From NCBI RefSeq assembly GCF_004153225.1, contig NZ_SEMB01000022.1, positions 1-52,430 on the forward strand: a DNA stretch of 52,430 nt, read 5' to 3'. The stretch comes from Sporolactobacillus sp. THM7-7 (GTDB taxonomy: Bacteria > Bacillota > Bacilli > Bacillales > Sporolactobacillaceae). Every line of letters begins with the position of its first letter. Position 1 is the first letter of the stretch. The position numbers were made by a program, and so were the translations under genes. The notes under the pieces are model-generated. The model ran no database searches. It worked only from the letters and a program-made list of their open reading frames with translations, and was not told the origin of the DNA. Below are positions 44,472 through 52,345 of this stretch, in pieces.

Positions 44472-45437
44472 TTGGGTGAGATGCTTTTACGGGTTTTCAT
44501 GGGCCTTGTAGCGGCATGGATTGCATTAAGCAAGGGCAGGAGTCCAGTGATCTGGTTTTTTCTCGGCCTTTTTTTCTCGTGGTTCGCTGCTATTGCGGTG
44601 CTGTTTTTTCCAAATAAGAAATTGCGGCGAAACTTTCAGAGCAGAAGGAACCCCCGGCCGGCGGCGAATTGGCATAAAAGAGTCGGCGTTCACTGTCCTT
44701 ACTGCGGGACCAGAGTCGTCATCGACGATATTCCGGGAAACTGGTCCTGTCCGGATTGCGGCGAGACTTTTACATATAGTACGGACGGACAGGCGTACAA
44801 AATCAGACGCAGCCAAATAGATCCGCCGGTTATGTGGATGGTCAAAATGTTTGCCAGACTGGCCAAGGCGGATGGGGTCGTAACGGAAAATGAAGTGCGC
44901 CAGGTGGATCAGATTGTCCGGCAGGGGTTCCGGCCTTCAGAGGACCAGCTTCAGAGAATCATGGACCTTTTTAACGAGTCGCGCTATTCCGATGAACCGA
45001 TTACAGCGATCGCCCGTCAGCTGTACCTGTCTGTCGGTGGGCGCCGGGATATTCTGGGCGATGCGCTGACCGCCCTGTTTGCGATTGCGGCTGCCGACGG
45101 AAGACTGCATCCGCAGGAAGGCGCCGTCCTGGCGACGGCGGCGAATATTTTCGGAATGGAGAACGAGTATGAAGCGATCAAGGCCCGTTTCTTTAGCCGT
45201 TCCGCAGAGAGCGGTACGTCTGCCGAGGCGGACCTTGACGCCTGCTACCGTCTGCTTGGGGCGAGCGGCAATGAGTCCGATGAGTTGATCAAAAAGAAAT
45301 ACCGGCGGCTGATCAGAGAAAATCATCCCGACCGGCTCGTCAGTCGGGGGGCTTCGGAGGAAAGCATCAGACGGGCGAATCAAAAAGTGGCGGAAATCAA
45401 ACAGGCCTATGAACGGATCATGGCGACCCGCGCATAG
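44472..45437 (+). CDS. membrane-anchored zinc-ribbon/TerB/DnaJ protein
   Basis: 321-residue protein with two N-terminal hydrophobic segments (about residues 5-22 and 27-46). A zinc ribbon follows (CPYC ... CPDC, about 75-97), then a helical TerB-like domain (about 115-230, MFARLAKADGVVTENEVRQ and AIAAADGRLHPQEGAVL, the acidic repeats of TerB), and a C-terminal J domain (about 255-321) with the HPD motif in ENHPDRL. The order resembles DjlA co-chaperones, which stimulate DnaK at the membrane. The start is a TTG at 44472, 11 bases after AGAGGGG. Partner and role are inferred from domains only. Confidence 0.85.
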   Translation: MGEMLLRVFMGLVAAWIALSKGRSPVIWFFLGLFFSWFAAIAVLFFPNKKLRRNFQSRRNPRPAANWHKRVGVHCPYCGTRVVIDDIPGNWSCPDCGETFTYSTDGQAYKIRRSQIDPPVMWMVKMFARLAKADGVVTENEVRQVDQIVRQGFRPSEDQLQRIMDLFNESRYSDEPITAIARQLYLSVGGRRDILGDALTALFAIAAADGRLHPQEGAVLATAANIFGMENEYEAIKARFFSRSAESGTSAEADLDACYRLLGASGNESDELIKKKYRRLIRENHPDRLVSRGASEESIRRANQKVAEIKQAYERIMATRA

Positions 45438-45618
45438 TAGGTTCCGGTTTTACGCATAACCTGACGGAATGGTGGCATTACTCTTATGGCGACCGGGCGT
45501 AGGCCCGCGAACATCGCACGGAACAGCTCTACGGCGGAATAGAACCGGCTCTGTAGAGTTAGCCTAAAAATTCGATCGAATACGTTAAATCTTGATCGCG
45601 ACAGGATGTGAACATGAA
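45438..45618 (+). other. short GC-rich gap with small hairpins
   Basis: Contains AGGTT/AACCT, CGGGC/GCCCG and CTCTAC/GTAGAG stems without T-runs. No gene is seen. Confidence 0.4.
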
Positions 45619-46209
45619 ATGGAACCTCGGCATCGTCCGTTGTCTCCCGAATTTTTTCATCAGCCGACGCTGGAGCTGGCTAAAGCATTGCTCGGCTGTC
45701 TGCTCGTTAAAGAAACAAAAGACGGCCCGGCGTCCGGTTTTATTGTTGAGACGGAAGCCTATATGGGTGCGGGCGACCGGGCGGCCCACAGCTACAGGAA
45801 CCGGCGCACAAAGCGGACGGAAGTGATGTTCGCGGAGCCGGGCCGAGTATATACATATGTCATGCATACGCACACGCTGATTAATGTCGTCAGCGGGGAC
45901 AGGGATGTACCGGAGGCGATCCTGATTCGGGCACTTGAGCCGTATGAAGGACTTGATTTAATGAGCGTCCGGCGCGCCGGCAGGAAAAGAAAAGAATGGA
46001 CAAACGGGCCGGGGAAACTCACTCAGGCGCTTGGCATTACACGCGAAGATTACGGCAGGCGCTTTACCGAATGGCCGCTTTATCTGTCATCCGGATTCGT
46101 TCCGGAACAGATTTCAAGCGGGCCGCGTATCGGCATTGAAAATACGGGGAAAGCGCGATTTTATCCGTGGCGTTTCTGGGTAAGCGATAATCTCTATGTG
46201 TCGAAATAG
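45619..46209 (+). CDS. 3-methyladenine DNA glycosylase (MPG/AAG family)
   Basis: Base-excision-repair enzyme removing alkylated purines, 196 residues, equal to the Bacillus YxlJ length. Motifs are LAKALLGCLLVKE, IVETEAYMGAGDRAAHSYRNRRTKRTEVMF (catalytic glutamate in VETEAY), GRVYTYVMHTHTLINVV, EWTNGPGKLTQALGI and the C-terminal RFYPWRFWVSDN. The ATG at 45619 (MEPRHRPLSPEFF) has AGGATG upstream; the frame opens from a TTG at 45592. It is a single gene. Confidence 0.95.
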   Translation: MEPRHRPLSPEFFHQPTLELAKALLGCLLVKETKDGPASGFIVETEAYMGAGDRAAHSYRNRRTKRTEVMFAEPGRVYTYVMHTHTLINVVSGDRDVPEAILIRALEPYEGLDLMSVRRAGRKRKEWTNGPGKLTQALGITREDYGRRFTEWPLYLSSGFVPEQISSGPRIGIENTGKARFYPWRFWVSDNLYVSK

Positions 46210-46391
46210 AACAAAAAATGAGACGGGTCAACATTGGAATGAATGTCCTTTTTTGTAAGGTTCACTCCTCTTTTTTGTTAGAAATCATAACACGAAACAT
46301 TATGAAATTCCCTCTGTGGCGGCTATGATTGACATCGAGCATTGTCAAAACAATAAAACTGAAAATTTTTAAGAAAAAGTGAAAAAGACTA

Positions 46392-46420
46392 TTTACAAGT
46401 GGACAAAATTCTGCTAGTAT
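46392..46420 (+). promoter_or_regulatory. sigma-A promoter of the structured RNA
   Basis: TTTACA (46392-46397), 17-bp spacer, TAGTAT (46415-46420). The start would be near 46427, which gives an RNA of about 225 bases up to the terminator. Confidence 0.7.
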
Positions 46421-46426
46421 CAAAAT

Positions 46427-46652
46427 CAATCACGAAAAGCCAGGGTAAAGGAAGTGAGCATTTTGGATCGGGTAGGTCGCTTCAACCGAGTGAAAGGCTT
46501 AATTCACATTATTGTGCGCTTGCACACCTGAAGGGCTGAAACAAACCATTTAATCGAAATGGCCTGTTTGAGTCCTGCTTGTCATCCTCAATGAGTAGGC
46601 GCTCAAGCAAGCCGGGGGAAGCGCCTATCCGAAAAAGCGGATGGGTTTTTTT
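46427..46652 (+). ncRNA. unassigned structured RNA, riboswitch-like, with terminator switch
   Basis: Closing stem P1 pairs GGGTAGG-T-CGCTTC (46470-46483) with GAAGCG-CCTATCC (46618-46630), 13 pairs with one bulge. Inside are P2 GGCTT/AAGCC (46496-46500/46609-46613), a hairpin TGTGC-GCTT-GCACA (46513-46526), a long hairpin arm (GGGCT/AGTCC, AAACA/TGTTT, CCATTT/AAATGG, 46533-46575) and P5 GCTTG/CAAGC (46577-46581/46604-46608). The P1 3' arm CCTATCC is also the 5' arm of the terminator CCTATCCG/CGGATGGG (46624-46645) plus T-run, so the two folds exclude each other. I match it to no Rfam class I know; 6S-like RNA is an alternative. Confidence 0.65.
46624..46652 (+). terminator. terminator of the structured RNA
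   Basis: CCTATCCG (46624-46631) pairs with CGGATGGG (46638-46645, one G-U), followed by seven T. Confidence 0.93.
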
Positions 46653-46659
46653 ACTGTGT

Positions 46660-46749
46660 AGTATGCAAAAAATGTTAGCGGAAAACAGCATCAGAAAACT
46701 AAGCCTCTGGCTATGTCCCAGACTTGCCAGTCGGTAATTTTTTCTTCAT
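46660..46749 (+). repeat. dispersed hairpin repeat, copy 6
   Basis: GTTAGCGGAAAACAGCATCAG, then GAAAACTAAGCCTCTGGCT, CAGACTTGCCAGTCGG and TTTTTTCTTCAT; very close to copy 2 at 21441. It lies eight bases after the RNA terminator. Confidence 0.8.
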
Positions 46750-46842
46750 GGAATCAAGGCAGATCGGCCGCCTGCGGTTCACGTTTGTTAGTCCGGATTT
46801 AATATTTCTTTTATGCATAATTGTCAGATGATTTAAAATCAT

Positions 46843-46915
46843 AGAGTCTGTTTGAAACAGAAGACGAGACATACGATGATTCTTAATCATTGCTTTGACT
46901 TTTCGAACAGACTCT
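46843..46915. mobile_element. 73-bp MITE-like element with 14-bp inverted ends
   Basis: AGAGTCTGTTTGAA (46843-46856) and TTCGAACAGACTCT (46902-46915) are inverted repeats with one mismatch. Both outer edges carry CAT, a possible 3-bp target duplication. The left end also holds the small palindrome TCTGTTT-G-AAACAGA. It has no coding capacity. Alternatively it is just a hairpin in the leader of the downstream gene. The rest of 46210-46944 is covered by the structured RNA and repeat. Confidence 0.45.
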
Positions 46916-46944
46916 CATAGAAAAAAATTAAGGAGCGAAACAGA

Positions 46945-48039
46945 ATGGAAGCAGGGAGCACGTTAGGCGCAAGTGTCAGGCGCACCGGCGAAGCCGGGAA
47001 ACCAAAGGAAGCAAGAAAAGATCGGGTAAAAAAATACATCATGGATCATATTTATAGAATTTCGAGCGGGATTGCTGCGGCGGTTCTCGTTACGTTAGGT
47101 GTCGGCCTCCTCTTCGACACACTGGCAAAGTTCACCGGATTCGGACCGTTTCATGTCGTCGCCCAGGCGACTATGGTCATGCTTGCGCCGGCTCTCGGAG
47201 CAGGTGTGGCCTATGTATTAAAAGCCAATACACTGACGATGTTCAGTGCGATGGCCTGTGCGGCTATCGGGTCGAATGCCGTAATGATAACGGATCATGG
47301 TCTGATGATACAGACCGGACAGCCGGTGAGCGGTGTGATTTCGGCAGTTATCGCGGTGTTTATCGGCAAAAAGGTAACGGGCAGGACGAATTTCGATATT
47401 ATGGCGATCCCGTTTTCCTCGATTTTAATCGGCGGGGTTTGCGGTGTCGGTCTCGCGGCGGTCGTTACCCCGTCGTTGGAATGGGTCAGCGGCCAGATTA
47501 CGAATTCTGTTCAAGGGTCCCCGCTGATCGCGTCCATGGTCATCTCTCTCGTCTGGAGCATTTTCCTGATGTCGCCGGCATCGTCGGCCGCCCTGGCGAT
47601 CGCGCTGCAGCTTGATCCAGTATCCAGCGCCGCGGCGCTGATCGGCTGTACCGTTCAGTTTGTCGGATTTACCGTGATGTCTTATAAAGAAAATGATTAC
47701 GGCGGCCGGTTTGCCGTTTCGCTCGTGACCCCGAAAGTACAGTTCCCGAATCTTGTCAAGAATCCAAAGCTGATTATTCCGCCATTCGTTGCGGCGGTAG
47801 TGAGCGCTCCGATCGCGACCATGCTCCTCAACTTTCAGGTCCCATACGAGCTCGGCGGTCTCGGCCTCAGTTCGCTGATTGCTCCTTTGAACATACTGGC
47901 GTCTCAGGGAGTCAAAGGTTTAAGTGTCTTTATTATCAGCGGAATCATCATCCCGGCTGTCATTACGATCGTCCTCCATCAAATGATGAAAAAAGCCGGC
48001 TGGGTAAAAAAGAACGATCTACGTATCGACGTGCAATAA
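46945..48039 (+). CDS. PTS_EIIC_2-family membrane protein
   Basis: 364-residue membrane protein with about nine to ten hydrophobic segments after a basic N-terminus (GKPKEARKDRVKKYIMDH). The stretches SPASSAALAIALQL, GCTVQFVGFTVMSYKEND, and VQFPNLVKNPKLIIPP match the PTS_EIIC_2 family, putative sugar-type EIIC permeases that lack EIIA/EIIB neighbours. No phosphorylation domain is present here, so PTS function is unproven. AAGGAGCG precedes the ATG. It is the first gene after the structured RNA, with a repeat and a MITE-like element in between. Confidence 0.88.
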   Translation: MEAGSTLGASVRRTGEAGKPKEARKDRVKKYIMDHIYRISSGIAAAVLVTLGVGLLFDTLAKFTGFGPFHVVAQATMVMLAPALGAGVAYVLKANTLTMFSAMACAAIGSNAVMITDHGLMIQTGQPVSGVISAVIAVFIGKKVTGRTNFDIMAIPFSSILIGGVCGVGLAAVVTPSLEWVSGQITNSVQGSPLIASMVISLVWSIFLMSPASSAALAIALQLDPVSSAAALIGCTVQFVGFTVMSYKENDYGGRFAVSLVTPKVQFPNLVKNPKLIIPPFVAAVVSAPIATMLLNFQVPYELGGLGLSSLIAPLNILASQGVKGLSVFIISGIIIPAVITIVLHQMMKKAGWVKKNDLRIDVQ

Positions 48040-48272
48040 TGACTGGAAGTATATCATCACAGCTAACACAAATTTTCTTATATCAGATAGAGCAAAGTTA
48101 GCGAAGCTTATTGCGCCGGCTGTGCCACAGCCTGCCTTATATAATCATATATACTTTCCAATAGTGTAAAAAGGTACGAAAACAGAAAGGATTAAGGATA
48201 GCAGGGTGCCGGTCATTTCCTGATTTTTAGGAAGAAAACAGATAGAGTAAAATGATAGACCGGAAACCCAGA

Positions 48273-48305
48273 AAAAGTGCCCGCCGCGTGCGGGCGCTTT
48301 TCGTT
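48273..48305 (+). terminator. candidate terminator in the 48040-48420 gap
   Basis: AAAAGTGCCCGC pairs with GCGGGCGCTTTT (one mismatch), followed by a weak TCGTTTC. The same gap holds a TTTAAA-N18-TATGAT promoter candidate for the next gene and, near 48090, a stretch vaguely like the dispersed repeat. Confidence 0.6.
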
Positions 48306-48420
48306 TCAAGAGAAGATATCATTCTTTCGGGAAGAGAAAATGGGCTCTTTTTAAATGAACGACCCGACTATGCTATGATGATACTGGGACAGACAAGGTT
48401 TTGACGGAGAGGGCGATGAA

Positions 48421-51156
48421 ATGAAAATCAGTATTCTTGGCGGAGGAAGCGAGATCGGCGCGTCCTGTCTGCATGTCCACATCGCAGGCACCGACCTGCT
48501 GATTGATGCGGGCATGCGTGTGCACGGCGATGATTTGCTTCCTTCTTTCGGTATGCTTGACCGGCTCGGAAAACCTCAAGCCGTTTTTGTGACACATGCC
48601 CACGCCGATCACATCGGGGCGCTGCCGATCGCCCATCGGCTGTTTCCCGAGGCGCCTATTTTTACAACGCCTCCGACGGCTGATTTAATGCAGATTATGA
48701 TGAGGGACTCCTTTAAAATTATGGAACGGCGCTGCATGGAGACGAGGGCCCTCCTTCCTTATACGAAAGAACAGATGCAGGAGACGCTGCAGTCGGTGCG
48801 ATTGCTCCCAGCGCGCGGCTCGATGACCGTCGGCAATGCGTCGATCCGCTGGTACAGAGCCGGCCATATTCTTGGCGCGGTGATGTTCGTCATCGAAGGC
48901 GGGGGCGAGAAACTGCTGGTCAGCGGCGATTTAAGCTTCAAGGCCGGCCGGACGATTCCCGGGGCGGAGGTGCCGGCCGGAGAACGACCAGACGTCGTCA
49001 TTCTTGAGTCCACTTATGGAAACCGGAGGCATTCCGACCGGAATACGGAAGAAAAGCGGCTGGCCGACAACGTGGCCGAAGTCATCGCTTCGGGCGGCTT
49101 TGCTTTGATTCCGGCGTTTGCCCTCGGGAGAGCGCAGGAAGTCATGCTGATTTTACAGGACTATATGAACCGCGGGCTTATTCCCGAATTTCCGATTTAT
49201 GTGGACGGACTGGTTACACCGATCAGTAAAATTTACCGGCGCTATCCGCAATATTTAAAAGGGCCGGTCGCTCACCGGATCCGGCTGCACGGCGACGCTT
49301 TTCTGACTGAGGGGCGCTGCACGGCCGTTCAGCCGAAAGAACGCGAAGCCGTCCTTCAGGGGAAGCCCGCCTGCATTATCGCATCGAGCGGCATGCTGAT
49401 CGGCGGAGCCAGCGTCTGGTATGCCGAGCGACTGATCGGCAGTGAAAAAAACGCCATTTTTATAACCGGCTACCAGGACGAGGAAAGCCCGGGGCGAAAG
49501 CTGCTCAATCTGGCCGACGGCGAAACGCATGAACTGGAGCTGAACGGGACGGGGCACGAGGTTAAGTGCTGGGTCGGCAAATACGGTCTTTCCGCTCATG
49601 GCGACGCCGGCGAGCTGAATCGGTTCATCGGCATGCTCAAACCGGCGCACACCCTGCTCGTGCACGGCGACGAAGAGGCTCGTTTCGCGCTGAACGAAAG
49701 CATGGATCCCCAATTTCATCCGATATTGGCGGAGAATGGGGAGGCTTATCCTTTTGCGCGGCGGCAATTCGGTAAAGGCGTACTCGGGAAACGGGCGCAC
49801 GATGAGCGTGCCAGTCTCGCTTTGAAAGCGAAAATCGGCAGCCTCATCCTGTACCGGAAAGATGAAGGCGGCGATCTTAAACTCGCGCTTTGTACCGGGG
49901 TATACGGCAGAACGCGGTCGCTCATTTGCCAGACACCGAAAGGAAAACCGGTAAGGCTGCCGCTGGAGCAGGTTGCGGAAACGATCGGACAATGGAACCG
50001 GTCCGCAGATGAACTTCGGGAAGACGCCGATCCTGTGTTCACTTTCTCCCGCCCGTTTCTGAAAGCCATCTCCTGGGCAGATCTCAAGGAAGGGACGTGG
50101 ACGTTCGAAGAGGCGGCCGCGATGTGTCGGCTTAAGGAAGAGGATTTAAAAAGGCGTCTTGCACTCGCGTTTGCCTTGCAAAGCCTGCCCGAACCTTTCC
50201 GCTATCGTGATCCCAACGGCACGAAGTACCGGATCGATAGGGCAAGCCGGAAAAAACTGAGCGAACGAAGCCTTCCGGTTCAGGGGCTGAAAATGAATGC
50301 CACCTTGGCGATGGATAAGATTAGAGACATGCTGGGCGGACACCCGCATTTTATCCGCTGCGGGGTCGACGCACCGGGAACGGGTGATGAGCACATCACC
50401 TTGTACTTCGATTTTCCTCACGCTGTCGGAACCAAAGAACGGGAACGGCTGCTTCGGGAGATTGAAGAGGCGACGGGATGGCCGGCCGCCTTTTCCGATT
50501 CCGTCCGTACCGACTTGCTGCAGGCCAGAATCAGCGAGCTGCTCGGTCCGGTCGGCTCACCGTCGATTTATCTGGACGATCGCCGGATCGTACTGGATAT
50601 TGCTCGCCCGGCTGACGCAGAAGCGATGATTGAAAAGATAAAAAAAGAGACCGGGTTCGCTCTGCAGTTTAAAGACGGGATAGAAGTCGGCCAAAAGGGG
50701 CAGCATGCGGAGTCGGCGGATATGTTCCGCGCGAGAACGTCATCCAGACGTCTGGAAAACAACCAGGCGATCGAAGAAGCAAAAACCTGGGCGAGGGACC
50801 GGAATATCACGCTTTATAAAGCCAGCATTAAACAGAAGAACGGACAGACCTATATGGAAGTCCACTTCATCACTCCGGAAATCGCTCGTCGACACACGGT
50901 GGACATGGAAGAGCTGTCTTATCGAACAGGACTCCCAATCACCTATGCCAGGAACCCGAAACAGAACGAAGTGATCCGGATCGCTTCCGAACAAATCCCG
51001 GAAAGCTGGAGATTACGGAAAAATCCGTCGCTGCACACTGGAGAAGCCCGGTTATCGGTAAAACTGCCCCATCGTCCAAGTGAAGAAGAGGTGAAGCGGG
51101 TCGGCGAACAGATTAAAGCCCGGACGGGTTACCAGCTGTCTATACAGATTCAGTAA
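48421..51156 (+). CDS. MBL/beta-CASP nuclease-like protein with a repeated C-terminal extension
   Basis: 911-residue protein. Residues about 1-450 form an MBL/beta-CASP RNA-nuclease module: THAHADHIG (58-66), GHILGAVMF, GDLSF, LESTYGNR, FALGRAQEVMLIL, IIASSGMLIGG, ITGYQDEESPGR, YGLSAHGD. This is CPSF73/RNase J-like. After a middle region (about 460-650) come at least four similar beta-alpha-beta segments, each ending in a TG motif: EEATGWPAAF (near 683), KKETGFALQF (near 743), SYRTGLPITY (near 834), KARTGYQLSI (near 900). They may be KH-like RNA-binding units. RNA cleavage is inferred. The ATG follows GAGAGGG; single gene. Confidence 0.85.
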   Translation: MKISILGGGSEIGASCLHVHIAGTDLLIDAGMRVHGDDLLPSFGMLDRLGKPQAVFVTHAHADHIGALPIAHRLFPEAPIFTTPPTADLMQIMMRDSFKIMERRCMETRALLPYTKEQMQETLQSVRLLPARGSMTVGNASIRWYRAGHILGAVMFVIEGGGEKLLVSGDLSFKAGRTIPGAEVPAGERPDVVILESTYGNRRHSDRNTEEKRLADNVAEVIASGGFALIPAFALGRAQEVMLILQDYMNRGLIPEFPIYVDGLVTPISKIYRRYPQYLKGPVAHRIRLHGDAFLTEGRCTAVQPKEREAVLQGKPACIIASSGMLIGGASVWYAERLIGSEKNAIFITGYQDEESPGRKLLNLADGETHELELNGTGHEVKCWVGKYGLSAHGDAGELNRFIGMLKPAHTLLVHGDEEARFALNESMDPQFHPILAENGEAYPFARRQFGKGVLGKRAHDERASLALKAKIGSLILYRKDEGGDLKLALCTGVYGRTRSLICQTPKGKPVRLPLEQVAETIGQWNRSADELREDADPVFTFSRPFLKAISWADLKEGTWTFEEAAAMCRLKEEDLKRRLALAFALQSLPEPFRYRDPNGTKYRIDRASRKKLSERSLPVQGLKMNATLAMDKIRDMLGGHPHFIRCGVDAPGTGDEHITLYFDFPHAVGTKERERLLREIEEATGWPAAFSDSVRTDLLQARISELLGPVGSPSIYLDDRRIVLDIARPADAEAMIEKIKKETGFALQFKDGIEVGQKGQHAESADMFRARTSSRRLENNQAIEEAKTWARDRNITLYKASIKQKNGQTYMEVHFITPEIARRHTVDMEELSYRTGLPITYARNPKQNEVIRIASEQIPESWRLRKNPSLHTGEARLSVKLPHRPSEEEVKRVGEQIKARTGYQLSIQIQ

Positions 51157-51420
51157 CCGGCCGATTTTTCATAACCCTAACTTATGGACGGACATCTCTG
51201 CCTCCGGTGGAAAAATCGCCTGGGCGGTCGATGGATCCGACGGAAATGCGCCGCTAAGACCGGTGGCAAATAGGTTTTCGTTAGCCTTCAATTTTGTGAA
51301 ATGATTTTTCGACGAAAACGGTACTATTATGAATCACTTTAAAAAAGGTTATAACATCATTTTTACAAGAATCCTATACTGGAAATAGGATAAAGAGAAA
51401 ATATGGAAGTGAGCAATAAT
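51157..51420 (+). other. gap before the YbaK gene
   Basis: No gene is seen. A candidate -10, TATTAT (51326-51331 region), precedes the next gene. Confidence 0.3.
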
Positions 51421-51903
51421 ATGGCGAAAATAAAGGGAAAAACGAATGCGATGCGCATACTGGATCAGGAAAACATTTCATATAAAATGCAGACGTATAA
51501 CATTCGCGATGGCTTGATCGACGGTGTATCGGTCGCAAAGAAAGTAGGTGAGGATCCAAAGTACGTCTTTAAAACGTTGGTGACTCAAGGGCACAGCGGC
51601 GAATTTTATGTCTTCGTCGTGCCGGTTGAAAAGGAGCTTGATTTGAAAAAAGCCGCTGCCTGCGTCGGGGAAAAGCGGGTGGACATGATCCATGTCAAAG
51701 ATATAATGAAGCATACCGGCTATGTGCGGGGCGGATGCTCTCCGATCGGCATGAAGAAAGCTTACCCGACCGTCATCGATGCCTCCGCACAGTCCATTGA
51801 TCATATCGTCGTCAGCGGTGGAAAAAAAGGGGTGCAAATGATCCTGTCCGTTCCCGATCTGGCCAAGGCCGTTCACGCTGAATTGCACCCGATCACTCGG
51901 TAA
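51421..51903 (+). CDS. ybaK: YbaK/EbsC-type aminoacyl-tRNA deacylase
   Basis: 160-residue editing protein that hydrolyses mischarged Cys-tRNA(Pro) in the family. Motifs are the N-terminal KTNAMRILDQENISY, VFKTLVTQG with the conserved lysine, KKAAACVGEKRVDMI, and YVRGGCSPIGMKKAYPTVID. I chose the ATG at 51421 (MAKIKGKTNAMRIL) with GGAAGTGAG upstream; an ATG at 51403 lies inside that ribosome site. Single gene. Confidence 0.94.
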   Translation: MAKIKGKTNAMRILDQENISYKMQTYNIRDGLIDGVSVAKKVGEDPKYVFKTLVTQGHSGEFYVFVVPVEKELDLKKAAACVGEKRVDMIHVKDIMKHTGYVRGGCSPIGMKKAYPTVIDASAQSIDHIVVSGGKKGVQMILSVPDLAKAVHAELHPITR

Positions 51904-51931
51904 AATATGATTAAAGATGTATACTGAGCCA

Positions 51932-52018
51932 ACGACTGATAATTGGCGCGAGGAATGATATAGTGTCGTGACGACTGATAATTTGGCGTGAGGACTGATA
52001 ACTCGCCAATGACTGACG
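51932..52018. repeat. short direct repeats after ybaK
   Basis: ACGACTGATAATTGGCGCG (51932-51950) recurs as ACGACTGATAATTTGGCGTG from 51971, a 39-base period; both continue GAGGA.TGATA. A third ACTGATAA and an inverted CTCGCCAA (52002-52009 region) follow, which can pair with TTGGCGTGAG. Confidence 0.75.
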
Positions 52019-52061
52019 GCGGAAATCGATAAGATCTTCAGCTGATTCCATAAAACGGAAG

Positions 52062-52111
52062 AAGAGAGGCCGTCTCATAAGCCGATTTTTCGGTTGAGGC
52101 AGCCTCTTTTC
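52062..52111 (+). terminator. hairpin terminator after ybaK
   Basis: AGAGGC near 52064 pairs with GCCTCT near 52103, enclosing GTCTCA/TGAGGC and CCGA-TTTTT-CGG stems, followed by TTTT. Confidence 0.65.
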
Positions 52112-52156
52112 CTGTGTCGGCAAGGACAGCGGGAAATCCGCTTAAACGCCACAGAT

Positions 52157-52345
52157 TCACTTCACTTTTAACGGTTTCAACTGTTCCATGATTTGATCAA
52201 GTGGGACCTTGGCCTGAAGAAGCACAGCTGCGGTATAGGCGCTTTCGACAAACGCAGTATCGCATATTATGATCTCTTTATCCGATACTTCTTCGACCAT
52301 ACTTAGGGTTTGCTGAACATACAAAAAACGTTGATACGGCAGGAT
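52157..52345 (-). pseudogene. fragment resembling the C-terminus of DhaM (PTS-type dihydroxyacetone kinase subunit)
   Basis: The minus-strand frame runs from beyond 52300 to TGA 52157-52159 and reads MVEEVSDKEIIICDTAFVES then AYTAAVLLQAKVPLDQIMEQ, ending LKVK. The CDTAFVESAY...AAVL pattern resembles the end of the DhaM EIIA-like domain. A TAA in frame at 52346-52348 cuts it off from any upstream coding sequence, so it is a remnant or frameshifted gene. Identification is tentative. Confidence 0.35.
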
